A program made the translations under genes and the position numbers. 64,000 nt of DNA, from the NCBI GenBank assembly GCA_045805565.1, contig JBJMKZ010000036.1, positions 62,001 to 126,000 of the forward strand, in the 5' to 3' direction. The notes below the pieces were generated by a model. The model made no database searches, had not been told where the DNA came from, and saw only the letters and a program-made list of their open reading frames with translations. This document shows, piece by piece, positions 43,117-51,632 of this stretch. This DNA comes from DATAEY01 sp045805565. Its GTDB lineage: Bacteria > Actinomycetota > Thermoleophilia > Solirubrobacterales > Solirubrobacteraceae. The stretch's first letter is position 1; each line of letters opens with the position of its first letter.

Positions 43117-44238
43117 GTGGCCGACGTGGGCGATCGCAGGCGATTGGGCGTCCGCGCGGCGCTCGTCGACGGAGTCCTGGTGGAGGGCGACGTCGCGGTC
43201 GCGGAGGGGCGGGTCGCCGGGCTCGGCGTCCGGCCGGCCGGCCGGGGAGGTGTCGCGGTGCCCGGCTTCGTGGACATCCACGTCAACGGCTTCGCCGGCG
43301 TCGATTTCCTGGCCGCCGACGCCGCGGGCTACGACCGGGCGGCCGAGGCGCTGGCGGCGACCGGGGTCACCGCCTTCCTGCCCACCTTCGTCCCGTGCCC
43401 GCTCGACGCGTTCCGCGAGGCGATCGCGACGGTCGCCGGCGTGCAGACCCGGCTGCGCCCGCGCGCGCTCGGCGTCCACCTCGAGGGCCCGTTCCTGTCT
43501 CCCCGCTGGGCCGGCGCGCACGATCCGGCCCACCTGCGCGACCCCGAGCCGGACATCGCCCGCCACCTGTGCGACGCCGGCCCGGTGCGGATGATGACGC
43601 TGGCGCCCGAGCTTCCGGGGGCGACGGAGCTGATCGAGTACCTGGTCGCGCGCGGGATCGCGGTGTCGTGCGGGCACAGCGACGCCGACGCGGCCACCGC
43701 CCACGCCGCGTTCGAGCACGGCGCGGCGGCGATCACCCACGTGCACAACGCCCACCGTCGCTGGCAGCCGCGCGACCCGGGGCTCGGCGGAGCGGCGGTC
43801 GCGCGCCCCGGGGTGACCGTGCAGGCGATCGTGGACCACGTCCACCTGGCTCCCGAGACCGCCTACGCCACCTTCCTGGCCGCGCGGGAGCGGTTTTGCC
43901 TGGTCACCGACGCCATCGCGGGCGCCGGGCTCGGTCCCGGGCGGTACCCGCTAGGGCCGGGCACCGTCCACGTCGCCGACCGCGCCTCCCGCCGCGATGA
44001 CGGCACGCTGGCCGGAAGCGTGCTGACCATGGAGCGCGCGGTGCGCAACCTGACCGCGATGGGGGCCACCCTGGGCGACGCCGTCCATGCCGCCGCCCGG
44101 GTGCCCGCCCGGCTCGTCGGGCGGCCGGAGCTCGGCGTCCTGCGCGAGGGCGGCATGGCCGACGTCACGGTGCTCGACGACGACCTTCGGATAGTGCGCA
44201 CCGTGGTGGACGGACGCGAGGCGTTCGCGCGGGCCTAG
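43117..44238 (+). CDS. nagA: N-acetylglucosamine-6-phosphate deacetylase
   Basis: A 373-residue amidohydrolase giving glucosamine-6-phosphate and acetate. DIHVNGFAGVDF, LGVHLEGPFLSPRWAGAH (metal-binding glutamate), CGHSDADAATAHAAFEHGA with the metal histidine, ITHVHNAHRRW, and LVTDAIAGAG with the catalytic aspartate are all present. The usual THLFNAM segment is here THVHNAH. It starts at a GTG three bases after ilvA, although no metabolic link is obvious. nagB and a GlcNAc transporter are not in the window. Confidence 0.85.
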   Translation: MADVGDRRRLGVRAALVDGVLVEGDVAVAEGRVAGLGVRPAGRGGVAVPGFVDIHVNGFAGVDFLAADAAGYDRAAEALAATGVTAFLPTFVPCPLDAFREAIATVAGVQTRLRPRALGVHLEGPFLSPRWAGAHDPAHLRDPEPDIARHLCDAGPVRMMTLAPELPGATELIEYLVARGIAVSCGHSDADAATAHAAFEHGAAAITHVHNAHRRWQPRDPGLGGAAVARPGVTVQAIVDHVHLAPETAYATFLAARERFCLVTDAIAGAGLGPGRYPLGPGTVHVADRASRRDDGTLAGSVLTMERAVRNLTAMGATLGDAVHAAARVPARLVGRPELGVLREGGMADVTVLDDDLRIVRTVVDGREAFARA

Positions 44239-44276
44239 ACCCTCGACCGCCGACGATCGCCGCGCCGGCGCTCGAT

Positions 44277-45374
44277 CTACATGACGCCCGCCTTCCGGCA
44301 CGGCTCCGCGTACTCCCCGCGGCAGATCTGCGCCGGCGTGAGGAACCGGTCGGCGATCACCGTGTCCTTGACGTTGGCCTTGGTCACGACGAGGGTGTCG
44401 AGGAGCACGGACGGCACGTCCTCGCGCCCGTTGCTGACCTTCGCCCTGGCGATGTCGGGCGGGCGCCTCCCGTTGGCGATCGGCACCGCCAGGTCGGCGG
44501 CGGTCTGCGCGATGCGCTTGATCGGCTGGTAGACCGTCATCAGCTGCTGCCCGACCAGGATCCGCTGGATCGCCGCCGCCTCGGCGTCCTGTCCGGTGAC
44601 CGGACGGCGGGCGGGATCGATCTGCGCCGCCTTCATCGCGGCGATCGCGCCCCCCGCCATGCCGTCGTTGGCGACGTAGACCCCATCGAAGCCGTCCTTG
44701 CCGGCGCCGGTGATGGCCTGCTCCATCTCCTGCTGGGCCTTGTCAGGGCTCCAGTCGGGGGTGTCGTACTCGCGGATCACCTTCACGCCGGCGGCCTCGA
44801 GCACGCTGCGGGCGCCCTTCTTGTACGGGCCGGCGTTGCTGTCGGTCGGAGCCCCGTTGATCATCACCACCGACGGCCTGGCGCTGCCCTGGCGCCTGAG
44901 CGCGTCGACCAGCGCCCTGCCCTGCTGCTGGCCGACCTTGAACGGATCGATCGAGATGTAGTAGTCGAGATCGGCGTTGGACACCAGCCGGCCGTAGCTG
45001 ATCACCGACACCCTGGCGCGCTTGGCGCGCTGGACGATGCTGGCCGCCGACTCGACGTCGACCGCGTCGAGCACCAGCACCCTGGCACCCTGGGTGATGG
45101 CCGCCTCCGCCTGCTGCTGCTGCCTGGCCGGGTCCTGATCGGCGTTGCCGTAGATCACCTGGCAGCGGGGGCAGAGCTCCCTGACCCGCCGCTCGAAGTT
45201 GGGGCGATCCTGCTGCTCGTAGCGCGTCGTCTTGGATTCGGGCAGCAGGAGCGCGATCTTGCCCGCGCCGCCGCCACCGGCCTGCCCGCCGCCGCACCCG
45301 GCCGCTACCAGGACCGCCGACGCGAGCGCGCCGACCGCGATCGAGATCCACCTGCCGCTGCTGCCAAACCGCAT
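44277..45374 (-). CDS. Sugar-binding lipoprotein of an ABC transporter (XylF/RbsB-like)
   Basis: A 365-residue substrate-binding protein. The signal peptide ends in a lipobox (AVLVAAGCGGG). The mature part follows the periplasmic sugar-binding fold: KIALLLPESKTTRYEQQDRP, VLVLDAVDVESAASIVQRAK, FDGVYVANDGMAGGAIAAMK and PVTGQDAEAAAIQRIL, close to xylose/multisugar-binding ChvE and XylF. A strong AGGAGG lies six bases before the ATG. No permease or ATPase gene is next to it, so it is an orphan binding protein or the rest of the transporter has been lost or lies elsewhere. Confidence 0.88.
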   Translation of the reverse strand: MRFGSSGRWISIAVGALASAVLVAAGCGGGQAGGGGAGKIALLLPESKTTRYEQQDRPNFERRVRELCPRCQVIYGNADQDPARQQQQAEAAITQGARVLVLDAVDVESAASIVQRAKRARVSVISYGRLVSNADLDYYISIDPFKVGQQQGRALVDALRRQGSARPSVVMINGAPTDSNAGPYKKGARSVLEAAGVKVIREYDTPDWSPDKAQQEMEQAITGAGKDGFDGVYVANDGMAGGAIAAMKAAQIDPARRPVTGQDAEAAAIQRILVGQQLMTVYQPIKRIAQTAADLAVPIANGRRPPDIARAKVSNGREDVPSVLLDTLVVTKANVKDTVIADRFLTPAQICRGEYAEPCRKAGVM

Positions 45375-45440
45375 CCGCTGCCTCCTCGGTCTCGACCGGG
45401 CGGGCGGACCCGCCCCCGCTGGCGGCGGACGCTACCGCAG

Positions 45441-45540
45441 CTAGCCGGGCGTGATGTAGGCGCCCGAGAGCCCGCCGTCGACCATCGGTGTAGGAGATCT
45501 GCGAGGTGGCGGCGCCCATTTCGACCAGGTGGTGACCGAC
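45441..45540 (-). pseudogene. Decayed SDR oxidoreductase gene (two fragments, frameshift and deletion)
   Basis: Two pieces of one short-chain dehydrogenase are left in different frames. The first, at 45520-45486, reads EMGAATSQISYT, the segment with the catalytic tyrosine that normally continues into a YxxxK motif. The second, at 45483-45441, reads VDGGLSGAYITPG, the usual C-terminus of the same type of enzyme, ending in TAG. Roughly a hundred residues that should lie between them are missing. The fragment sits directly after the GntR regulator stop, the position such an SDR gene takes in actinobacterial catabolic operons. Confidence 0.65.
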
Positions 45541-46313
45541 TACGAGCGCGCGCGCACGTTCGAGCGCGGCTGAGCGCCCGGGGCCGGCCGAGCGCCTCGC
45601 GACTCGGCGGCCATCAGCCCGACGAGGATGTGCTCGGTGCCGGCGAGATGCTCACGTATGAGGCGAACCGACCGGGCGGCGTCGCGGCGCCGCAGCGCCC
45701 TCACCAGGCGGGCGTGCTGGGCATTCGAGCGGGTGAGCACCTGCTCGGGGTGCGGGATGAGAGCGATGAGCTCGCTCATCTGGCCCTGAGCCTCGGTCAT
45801 CGCCGCAACCAGCCGGGAGGAGTGCGCCGCCTCGGCCAGCGCGATGTGGAAGCGGGTGTCGGCACGCCGGTAGACCTCGAACCGGGGCGCCCCCGCCATG
45901 CTCTCGACCAGCCGTTCCATGCGCTCGAGGTCGCTCGCGCCGGCCCGCTCGACCGCCAGCACGACCGCCCCGGTCTCGACCGCCACGCGACCGTCGAGGA
46001 CGTCCCGCATGGCGGCCGCGGACGGCCTGGCCGAGCCGGCCGCCAGCGGGGGCGACTCGACCACGAACGTGCCTCCGGCCCGACCCCGAACGGCGACCAG
46101 GTGGCCGCTCTGGACCAGGGTGGTCAGCGCGTGGCGCAGCGTCGAGCGGGAGATCCCGAGCTGGGCGGCGAGCTCTCGCTCGGGCGGCAGGCGGCTGCCC
46201 GGAGCGAGCAGCCCCAGCTTGATGGCGTTGCCCAGGCGCTCGACGGTCTCCTCGAAGGTGGTCGGCGGCGCGACGGGCTCGAACACGGCGGCGATCGCGG
46301 CGCTGGACTCCAT
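45540..46313 (-). CDS. GntR-family regulator, FadR/FCD type
   Basis: A 257-residue repressor. The N-terminal winged helix is ERLGNAIKLGLLAPGSRLPP then ELAAQLGISRSTLRHALTTL, with wing residues GRAGGTFVVESP. The C-terminal FCD domain (about residues 95-235) has the helical bundle with likely metal histidines in DTRFHIALAEAAHSS and REHLAGTEHIL. It probably controlled the SDR gene whose remains follow it. Whether it now regulates another operon is unknown. Confidence 0.85.
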   Translation of the reverse strand: MESSAAIAAVFEPVAPPTTFEETVERLGNAIKLGLLAPGSRLPPERELAAQLGISRSTLRHALTTLVQSGHLVAVRGRAGGTFVVESPPLAAGSARPSAAAMRDVLDGRVAVETGAVVLAVERAGASDLERMERLVESMAGAPRFEVYRRADTRFHIALAEAAHSSRLVAAMTEAQGQMSELIALIPHPEQVLTRSNAQHARLVRALRRRDAARSVRLIREHLAGTEHILVGLMAAESRGARPAPGAQPRSNVRARS

Positions 46314-46319
46314 CGGCCA

Positions 46320-46325
46320 AAGGTA
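46320..46325 (-). promoter_or_regulatory. -10 element TACCTT, leaderless, gntR
   Basis: TACCTT ends 6 bases before the ATG at 46313. Confidence 0.45.
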
Positions 46326-46409
46326 CTCGGCCCGGGCCTTTTTGCCGGTGCCCGACGACGCCGGTCAGGCGGGGGACCGGCGGGCGGCAGCGGCGTCCCG
46401 GGGGCGGGG

Positions 46410-47414
46410 CTAGCAACCGCCGCCGGAGGTGAACTTGACCACGCGGCGGTAGTCGGACACGTAGACGTGGCATGCGCGGTCCGCCGCCACGTAGGTGGGG
46501 CTCTGGAGCAGTCCCTGGCCGAAGGCCTCGAGGAACTGGCCCGAGCCCGTGAGCCGCTGGATCCGGTAGTTGTTGAGGTCGGCGACGTACAGGTTGCCGC
46601 GCGGGTCGGTCGCGAGCCCCCAGGGAGACAGGAACTGGCCCGGGCCCGAGCCGGTCGAACCGATGATCTGGATCAGGCGTCCGCTCCGCGAGAAGCGCTG
46701 GATGCGGTTGAGCTCGCGATCGGAGACGTAGACCGATCCGTCCGGCCCGATCGCGACTCCGAAAGGCGCGATGAACCGGCCGGGGCCCTGGCCGAAGCCG
46801 CCGATCTGGCCGCGGCTGGCCCCGGTGGGGCCGTAGACGTTGACCCGCGAGTTGTTGAGGTCGGCGACATAGGTGATGCCCGCCCGGCGAGCGATCCCGA
46901 ACGGGTTTTGGACCTGGCCCCGCGCCGACCCTCGCGACAGCCCGAAGAACATGCGGTACGGCCTGCGGACGGCGAAGATCCGCAACAGCGCGCCGCTACG
47001 CGCGAATTCCTCGATCCGGTCGTTGCCGTTCATGGCCACGAACAGATGGCCGACGCTCCAGACGAGGCCCTCGGGCCGGAAGACCGCCCCGGGCAGCACG
47101 TTGGCGCGAGTGGGCCGGATGCCGTGGCCCCGGGCCCGGAGGCGTCCGAGATACACGCCGCTGGGCGAGAAGCGGGCGATCCTCGAGTTGAGCGCGTCGG
47201 CCACCCACAGGTTGCCGGCGGGATCGACGCTCAGTCCGGTCGGCGACTTGTACGTGCGAAACAGGTTGGCACCCCGCAGCGGGAACCCGAACCCGTAGGG
47301 GCCGCCGCCGACCTGGCCGAAGGCGCGCTCGTAGGTGAAGTTGGCCTCGGCGCCCCCGGCGCAGACCGCCAGCACGACAGCCGCCATGACAGCGGTCGCA
47401 GCCAGGCGCCTCAT
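46410..47414 (-). CDS. Secreted NHL-repeat beta-propeller protein
   Basis: A 334-residue exported protein. The signal peptide is RRLAATAVMAAVVLAVCAGGAEA. At least five NHL-type repeats follow, seen as the recurring pattern PTGLSVDPAGNLWVADALNS, NPFGIARRAGITYVADLNNS, PFGVAIGPDGSVYVSDRELN and PWGLATDPRGNLYVADLNNY. It should fold into a six-bladed propeller for binding ligands outside the cell. The end GGGC leaves one terminal cysteine. The ATG overlaps the upstream gene stop (ATGA), so both are co-translated. Confidence 0.8.
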   Translation of the reverse strand: MRRLAATAVMAAVVLAVCAGGAEANFTYERAFGQVGGGPYGFGFPLRGANLFRTYKSPTGLSVDPAGNLWVADALNSRIARFSPSGVYLGRLRARGHGIRPTRANVLPGAVFRPEGLVWSVGHLFVAMNGNDRIEEFARSGALLRIFAVRRPYRMFFGLSRGSARGQVQNPFGIARRAGITYVADLNNSRVNVYGPTGASRGQIGGFGQGPGRFIAPFGVAIGPDGSVYVSDRELNRIQRFSRSGRLIQIIGSTGSGPGQFLSPWGLATDPRGNLYVADLNNYRIQRLTGSGQFLEAFGQGLLQSPTYVAADRACHVYVSDYRRVVKFTSGGGC

Positions 47415-48334
47415 GAGCCGCGACCGCGCATGAACAGCCGGTAGGTGGTCGCCGACGTCCGGGTGGTCGCGCCCTGGTCGTGCTGGACGATCGTCGCCCG
47501 GGCGGCGATCGTGCCCCGGCGCAGCACGACCCGGCCGTAGCGGTTGATGATTATCCGCGTCGCCGGGGCGTCGTTGACCCTCAGCGAGAACGGTGCCGAG
47601 CCGATCACCCGGCCGCGATAGCGCAAGGTGATCCGCCCGCTGCAGAACACGTAGTCGTCGACCGGGCACTTGAGCCGCGCGTAGCCGGCGAACGTCCACG
47701 GCGAGACCGGCATCGACCGGGTCCGGATCGGCCGGGCGCCGAGGAACGGGGTGAAGTCGACGTGCCTGCCACCGCCGGAGAGGACGATGCTGTTGGCGCC
47801 GGTCGCCCGCAGATCGAAGGCCGGGACCGGGAGCTGGAAGAAGTAGAACGACCCGTAGGGGGTCATGCGCCCCAGGGTCACCGGGCTGCGACCGGCCTGC
47901 ATCGTGAACCAGACCAGTCCCGACGGCCCGGCGATGATCCGGCGGGGGTTGTAGGCGACCTTGAAGAAGTTGGCGGCCCCGTTGGGGGCGATGCGGGCGA
48001 TCGTCTGGGCACGCGGAACCGTGACGTAGGCCGCGCCATCGGGTCCGGCGGCGATGTCCCCGGCGGCCGCCGGCAGCGCCACCGATCCGGATCCCACGGG
48101 GCCGGCGAAGCTCACCGCGTTGCGATGTATGGAAAAGCCGGTGCCGCCGGTCTGGGCCGAGGAGCTGGCGCCGCCGACCGGTGCCTGCCCGGCCGAGACC
48201 ACGCAGCGAGGCGGGTTGCAGAAGGTGGCCTGGGCCGGCGCGGCCGCTGCCAGGGCGCCCGCGAGGAGCGCGACGACCGAGAGCGCGAGCCGTCGGCGCA
48301 GCGGTCGTGTCCCGTGAAGTCGGCGCATTCCCAT
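47411..48334 (-). CDS. Secreted protein with a partial Vgb-like propeller
   Basis: A 307-residue exported protein with signal peptide (RRRLALSVVALLAGALAAAAPAQA). Residues about 70-170 hold propeller-like strands (DIAAGPDGAAYVTVPRAQ, RIIAGPSGLVWFTMQAG) similar to streptogramin B lyases, too few for a full propeller. The C-terminal third (CPVDDYVFCSGRITLRYRGR) is a beta-rich domain with a cysteine pair, seen in other actinobacterial surface proteins. Function unknown. It is first in a two-gene operon; an AT-rich patch at 48354-48363 upstream is probably its promoter. Confidence 0.6.
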   Translation of the reverse strand: MGMRRLHGTRPLRRRLALSVVALLAGALAAAAPAQATFCNPPRCVVSAGQAPVGGASSSAQTGGTGFSIHRNAVSFAGPVGSGSVALPAAAGDIAAGPDGAAYVTVPRAQTIARIAPNGAANFFKVAYNPRRIIAGPSGLVWFTMQAGRSPVTLGRMTPYGSFYFFQLPVPAFDLRATGANSIVLSGGGRHVDFTPFLGARPIRTRSMPVSPWTFAGYARLKCPVDDYVFCSGRITLRYRGRVIGSAPFSLRVNDAPATRIIINRYGRVVLRRGTIAARATIVQHDQGATTRTSATTYRLFMRGRGS

Positions 48335-48353
48335 CGCCCAGGGCAGGTGGTGG

Positions 48354-48363
48354 ATAAATATTT
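48354..48363 (-). promoter_or_regulatory. AT-rich promoter patch before the propeller operon
   Basis: Ten A/T bases in a row (ATAAATATTT on the plus strand) stand out in this GC-rich DNA, 20 bases before the start at 48334. A -10 role is likely although TANNNT is not matched exactly. Confidence 0.35.
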
Positions 48364-48433
48364 CCGGATCGGGTCGGTTCGAATCCCCGGCTCCCGCGGG
48401 TGCACGGGCTCGCCCATAGTTTCGACGCCGAGG

Positions 48434-49876
48434 TCAGCGATGGTCACGCAGGACAGCGCGCTTGACCTTCCCGCTCGCCGTCTTGGGCAGCTCGCCCGCG
48501 AAGTCGACCAGGCGGGGGTACTTGTACGGCGCCGTCTGGGCCCTGACGTGCTCCTGGAGCTCGTGGGCGAGGCGGCGTCCCGGCCGGTAGCCGTCGCACA
48601 GCACCACCACCGCCCGCACGACCGAGCCGCGCTCCTCGTCGGGGGCGGCCACCACGGCCGCCTCCGCCACCGCCGGGTGCTCGACCAGCGCCGACTCCAC
48701 CTCGAAGGGGCCGATCCGGTAGCCGGCGGAGATGATCACGTCGTCCGAGCGCCCCTCGAAGTAGAGGTAGCTGTCCTCGTCGCGGCTGACCCGGTCGCCC
48801 GTGTGCCACGCGCTGGCCTCCGAGGCGTTGCGCTCGCCCAGGTAGCGCAGGAAGAAGGTGGGGTCGGTGGCGGGGTCGGACAGCACCAGCTCGCCGTCCT
48901 CGACGTCGAGCTCGACCCCGGGCAGCGCACGACCCATCGAGCCAGGGCGGGTGCGCTCGCCGGGCGGATTCCCGGTCAGCTGCCCGGTCTCGGTCTGGCC
49001 GTAGCCGTCCCGTACGTCGATGCCGGTGGCGGTCTTCCACTCCCGCAGGACCTCGGGGTTGAGCGCCTCCCCCGCCGCCACCAGGCTGCGGATCGCCGGC
49101 AGCCGGCGCAGGCGGGCCCGCTTGGCGATCACCCGGTACTCGGTGGGCGCCATGCACAGCACGTTCACGCGCTCGCGCTCCACCAGGTCCAGCCGCTCGT
49201 CGGGGTCGAAGCGCGCGTCGTGCAGGAGCGCGGTCGCGCCGCGCAGCCACGCGGCGACGAACGAGTTGCGCGCCGACTTCGACCATCCGCTGGCGGCGGT
49301 GCACCAGACGAGATCGCCTGGGCGGGCGTCGAGCCAGTGGCGGGCCTGGAGCCGCTGGCCGGCCAGATAGCGCTGCCCGTGCAGGACGCCCTTCGGCTCT
49401 CCGGCGGTCCCGCTGGTGAAGGTGATCAGGCACGGGTCGTGGGGGTCGAGATCGACCACCGGCAGCGGCTGCGCCTCCCACAGCGACGGATCGGGGACGG
49501 TCAGCACCTCGCACTGCGGCCGCGCCGCCGACAGCTCGCCGAGGTCGCGCTCGTCGGCGACGATCAGCGCTGGGCGCGCGGCCTCGAGACGGTGGCGCAG
49601 GTCCCGCGACCGCAGCTGCTCGGTGCACGGCAGCGCCACCGCCCCGAGACGGAAGCAGGCGACCATGGTGTAGACCCACTCCGGCCGGTTGCCGACCAGC
49701 GTCATCACCACCTCGCCGCGACCGACGCCGCGGGAGGCGAGGGTGCCCGCCAGCCGCGCGCTGCGGTCGGCGAGCTCGCCGAAGCGGTGCTCCCGCCGCG
49801 CCCCGTCGGCGGCGATCTCCACCAGCGCCCGTCCGTCCGAGGCGGCCGCATCCACGACGTCGCGCGCGAAGTTCAC
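48434..49876 (-). CDS. AMP-dependent acyl-CoA synthetase (medium-chain ACSM-like)
   Basis: A 480-residue adenylate-forming ligase that activates a carboxylic acid to its CoA ester. The P-loop-like motif is LITFTSGTAGEPKGVLH, DGYGQTETGQLTG is the A5 motif, AWHTGDRVSRDEDSYLYFEG the A7 motif, SDDVIISAGYRIGPFEVESA the hinge and A8 region, and PKTASGKVKRAVLR carries the catalytic A10 lysine. It is shorter than typical family members (about 550) at the N-terminus. Medium-chain or aromatic acids are plausible substrates. Confidence 0.87.
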   Translation of the reverse strand: MNFARDVVDAAASDGRALVEIAADGARREHRFGELADRSARLAGTLASRGVGRGEVVMTLVGNRPEWVYTMVACFRLGAVALPCTEQLRSRDLRHRLEAARPALIVADERDLGELSAARPQCEVLTVPDPSLWEAQPLPVVDLDPHDPCLITFTSGTAGEPKGVLHGQRYLAGQRLQARHWLDARPGDLVWCTAASGWSKSARNSFVAAWLRGATALLHDARFDPDERLDLVERERVNVLCMAPTEYRVIAKRARLRRLPAIRSLVAAGEALNPEVLREWKTATGIDVRDGYGQTETGQLTGNPPGERTRPGSMGRALPGVELDVEDGELVLSDPATDPTFFLRYLGERNASEASAWHTGDRVSRDEDSYLYFEGRSDDVIISAGYRIGPFEVESALVEHPAVAEAAVVAAPDEERGSVVRAVVVLCDGYRPGRRLAHELQEHVRAQTAPYKYPRLVDFAGELPKTASGKVKRAVLRDHR

Positions 49877-49882
49877 CCTGCG

Positions 49883-49888
49883 AGGCTA
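49883..49888 (-). promoter_or_regulatory. -10 element TAGCCT, leaderless, acyl-CoA synthetase
   Basis: TAGCCT ends 6 bases before the GTG at 49876 and only 13 bases from the divergent box for the next gene. Confidence 0.5.
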
Positions 49889-49901
49889 GCGGCGAGCCGA
49901 C

Positions 49902-49907
49902 TAGGAT
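49902..49907 (+). promoter_or_regulatory. -10 element TAGGAT, leaderless, CopD-like gene
   Basis: TAGGAT ends 8 bases before the GTG at 49916. Confidence 0.5.
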
Positions 49908-49915
49908 CGCCGCCC

Positions 49916-50287
49916 GTGTGGGAAGCGATCCGCTGGCTGCACCTGGTGGCGATGGCCTTCTTCGTGGGCGGCCAGCTCATGCTGGCGGGGGCGGTGGTCC
50001 CGGTCCTGCGCGGGACGGGCGACCGCGCGCCGATGCGGGCGATCGCGCGGCGGTTCGGCTACGGCACGCTCATCGCAATCGCCGTGCTGGCCGCCACCGG
50101 CGCCACGCTGGCGACGCGCTTCCATCAGTGGGGCGCGCCCGCCCTGCACGCCAAGCTGGCCCTGGTGGTGGTGGTCGCCGCGCTGATCCTCGCCCATCTG
50201 CGACGCCCGGACCTGCACGTGCTCGACGCCGCGATCTTCCTGGTCTCGCTGGCGATCGTGTGGCTGGGCGTGGGACTCGCGCACTAG
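49916..50287 (+). CDS. Small CopD/HemJ-like membrane protein
   Basis: A 123-residue protein with four predicted transmembrane helices (VAMAFFVGGQLMLAGAVVPV, TLIAIAVLAATGATLA, AKLALVVVVAALILAH, AIFLVSLAIVWLGVGLA). The first helix WLHLVAMAFFVGGQ with histidine, and HAKLAL later, fit the copper-resistance D/HemJ-like superfamily in which histidines bind haem or copper. No certain function. Confidence 0.65.
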   Translation: MWEAIRWLHLVAMAFFVGGQLMLAGAVVPVLRGTGDRAPMRAIARRFGYGTLIAIAVLAATGATLATRFHQWGAPALHAKLALVVVVAALILAHLRRPDLHVLDAAIFLVSLAIVWLGVGLAH

Positions 50288-50333
50288 ACGACCCCGCGGC
50301 TCTCGCCCGCCGAGGCTGCCGAGGCGCCGCCGG

Positions 50334-50339
50334 TATCCT
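50334..50339 (+). promoter_or_regulatory. -10 element TATCCT, acyl-CoA dehydrogenase
   Basis: TATCCT lies 48 bases before the ATG at 50388, so the transcript has a leader; GGAG occurs near 50372. Confidence 0.35.
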
Positions 50340-50387
50340 CCCTCCCCCTCGGATCAGGCGAAACCCGACCCCGGAGCCGCACTCGAC

Positions 50388-51602
50388 ATGGCCGTAGCCG
50401 CGCAGCCGTTCCTCGAGAAGACCGACGAGCAGAAGGCGATCACCGACATGGTGCGCCAGTTCGTCGACGAGCAGATCCTTCCCAACGCCGAGCACTACGA
50501 CCACGAGGACGAGTTCCCGGAGCCGATCGTCGAGCAGATGATGCAGCTCGGGCTGTTCGGGGTGACGATCCCCGAGGACTACGGCGGGATGGGGCTCGAC
50601 CTCACCACGTACGCCATGATCGTGGAGGAGCTCTCCCGCGGCTGGATCTCGATCTCGGGCATCGTCAACACGCATTTCATCGGCTCCTACCTGCTGATGA
50701 AGTTCGGGACCGAGGAGCAGAAGGACAAGTACCTCCCGCGCATGGCGACGGGGGAGCTGCGCGCCGCCTTCTCCCTGTCGGAGCCCGAGTGCGGCTCCGA
50801 CGTGCAGGCGATCAAGACCCGGGCGGTCAAGCAGGACGACGGCTCCTGGCAGATCGACGGCACCAAGATGTGGGTCACCAACGGCCTGATGTCGGGCGTC
50901 GTGTTCGTGCTGGTCAGGACCGATCCCAAGGCGGAGCCGCCGTACAAGGGCATGACCTGCCTGATCGCCGAGAAGGAGCCCGGAGTCTCCGAGAACACCG
51001 GTGAGTACGCCGGCTTCACCATCCCGCCCAAGATCAAGAAGCTCGGCTACAAGGGCGTCGAGTCCACCGAGCTGGTGTTCGACGGGTACCGCTGCCCGGC
51101 CGCCAACTTGCTCGGTGGCGAGGACGCCGGTCTCGGCCAGGGCTTCATCCAGATGATGGACGCGCTGGAGGTGGGCCGCGTCAACGTGGCCGCGCGCGGA
51201 GTCGGCATCGCCCAGCGCGCCCTCGAGCTGGGCCTGCGCTACTCGCAGGAGCGCAAGACGTTCGGCAAGCAGATCGCCGACCACCAGGCGATCCAGTTCA
51301 AGCTGGCGGACATGGCCACCAAGGTGGACGCCGCCCGCCTGCTCACGCTCCGGGCCGCCCGCCTCAAGGACGCGGGCGAACGCTCGGATCTCGAGGCCGG
51401 CATGGCCAAGCTGTTCGCCTCCGAGGCGGGCAAGGAGTGCGTCGAGGACGCCTTCCGTATCCACGGCGGCTACGGCTACTCCAAGGAATACGAGGTCGAG
51501 CGCCTCTACCGCGACGCGCCGCTGCTGCTGATCGGCGAGGGCACGTCAGAGATCCAGCGGATGGTGATCGGCAAGAAGCTCCTGCAGCGGCACCGGATCT
51601 AG
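50388..51602 (+). CDS. Acyl-CoA dehydrogenase
   Basis: A 404-residue flavoenzyme of beta-oxidation. FGVTIPEDYGGMGLDLT and AFSLSEPECGSDVQAIKTRA are family signatures (substrate and FAD contact), and the C-terminal RLYRDAPLLLIGEGTSEIQ carries the catalytic glutamate in the EGTS position used by short- and medium-chain enzymes. Electrons pass to an electron-transfer flavoprotein. A hypothetical gene follows 31 bases on. Confidence 0.9.
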   Translation: MAVAAQPFLEKTDEQKAITDMVRQFVDEQILPNAEHYDHEDEFPEPIVEQMMQLGLFGVTIPEDYGGMGLDLTTYAMIVEELSRGWISISGIVNTHFIGSYLLMKFGTEEQKDKYLPRMATGELRAAFSLSEPECGSDVQAIKTRAVKQDDGSWQIDGTKMWVTNGLMSGVVFVLVRTDPKAEPPYKGMTCLIAEKEPGVSENTGEYAGFTIPPKIKKLGYKGVESTELVFDGYRCPAANLLGGEDAGLGQGFIQMMDALEVGRVNVAARGVGIAQRALELGLRYSQERKTFGKQIADHQAIQFKLADMATKVDAARLLTLRAARLKDAGERSDLEAGMAKLFASEAGKECVEDAFRIHGGYGYSKEYEVERLYRDAPLLLIGEGTSEIQRMVIGKKLLQRHRI

Positions 51603-51617
51603 CCGCCGGGGCTGCGC

Positions 51618-51623
51618 TAGGCT
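51618..51623 (+). promoter_or_regulatory. -10 element TAGGCT, leaderless, hypothetical gene
   Basis: TAGGCT ends 9 bases before the GTG at 51633, just downstream of the acyl-CoA dehydrogenase stop. Confidence 0.5.
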
Positions 51624-51632
51624 GGCCGCCGG

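Noticed and set aside
48376..48386. GGTTCGAATCC, the T-loop sequence of a tRNA
   Set aside because: The flanking bases do not form a proper T-stem (a C faces C at the third pair), and no acceptor, D or anticodon arms can be built around it. It lies in the promoter gap of the propeller operon. It could be an old tRNA fragment, but nothing supports this.
47480..49915. Long open frame on the plus strand running from 47480 into the CopD-like gene
   Set aside because: Only the last 123 codons, after GTG 49916, code for a membrane protein with a promoter. The rest is antisense to the secreted propeller-like and acyl-CoA synthetase genes.
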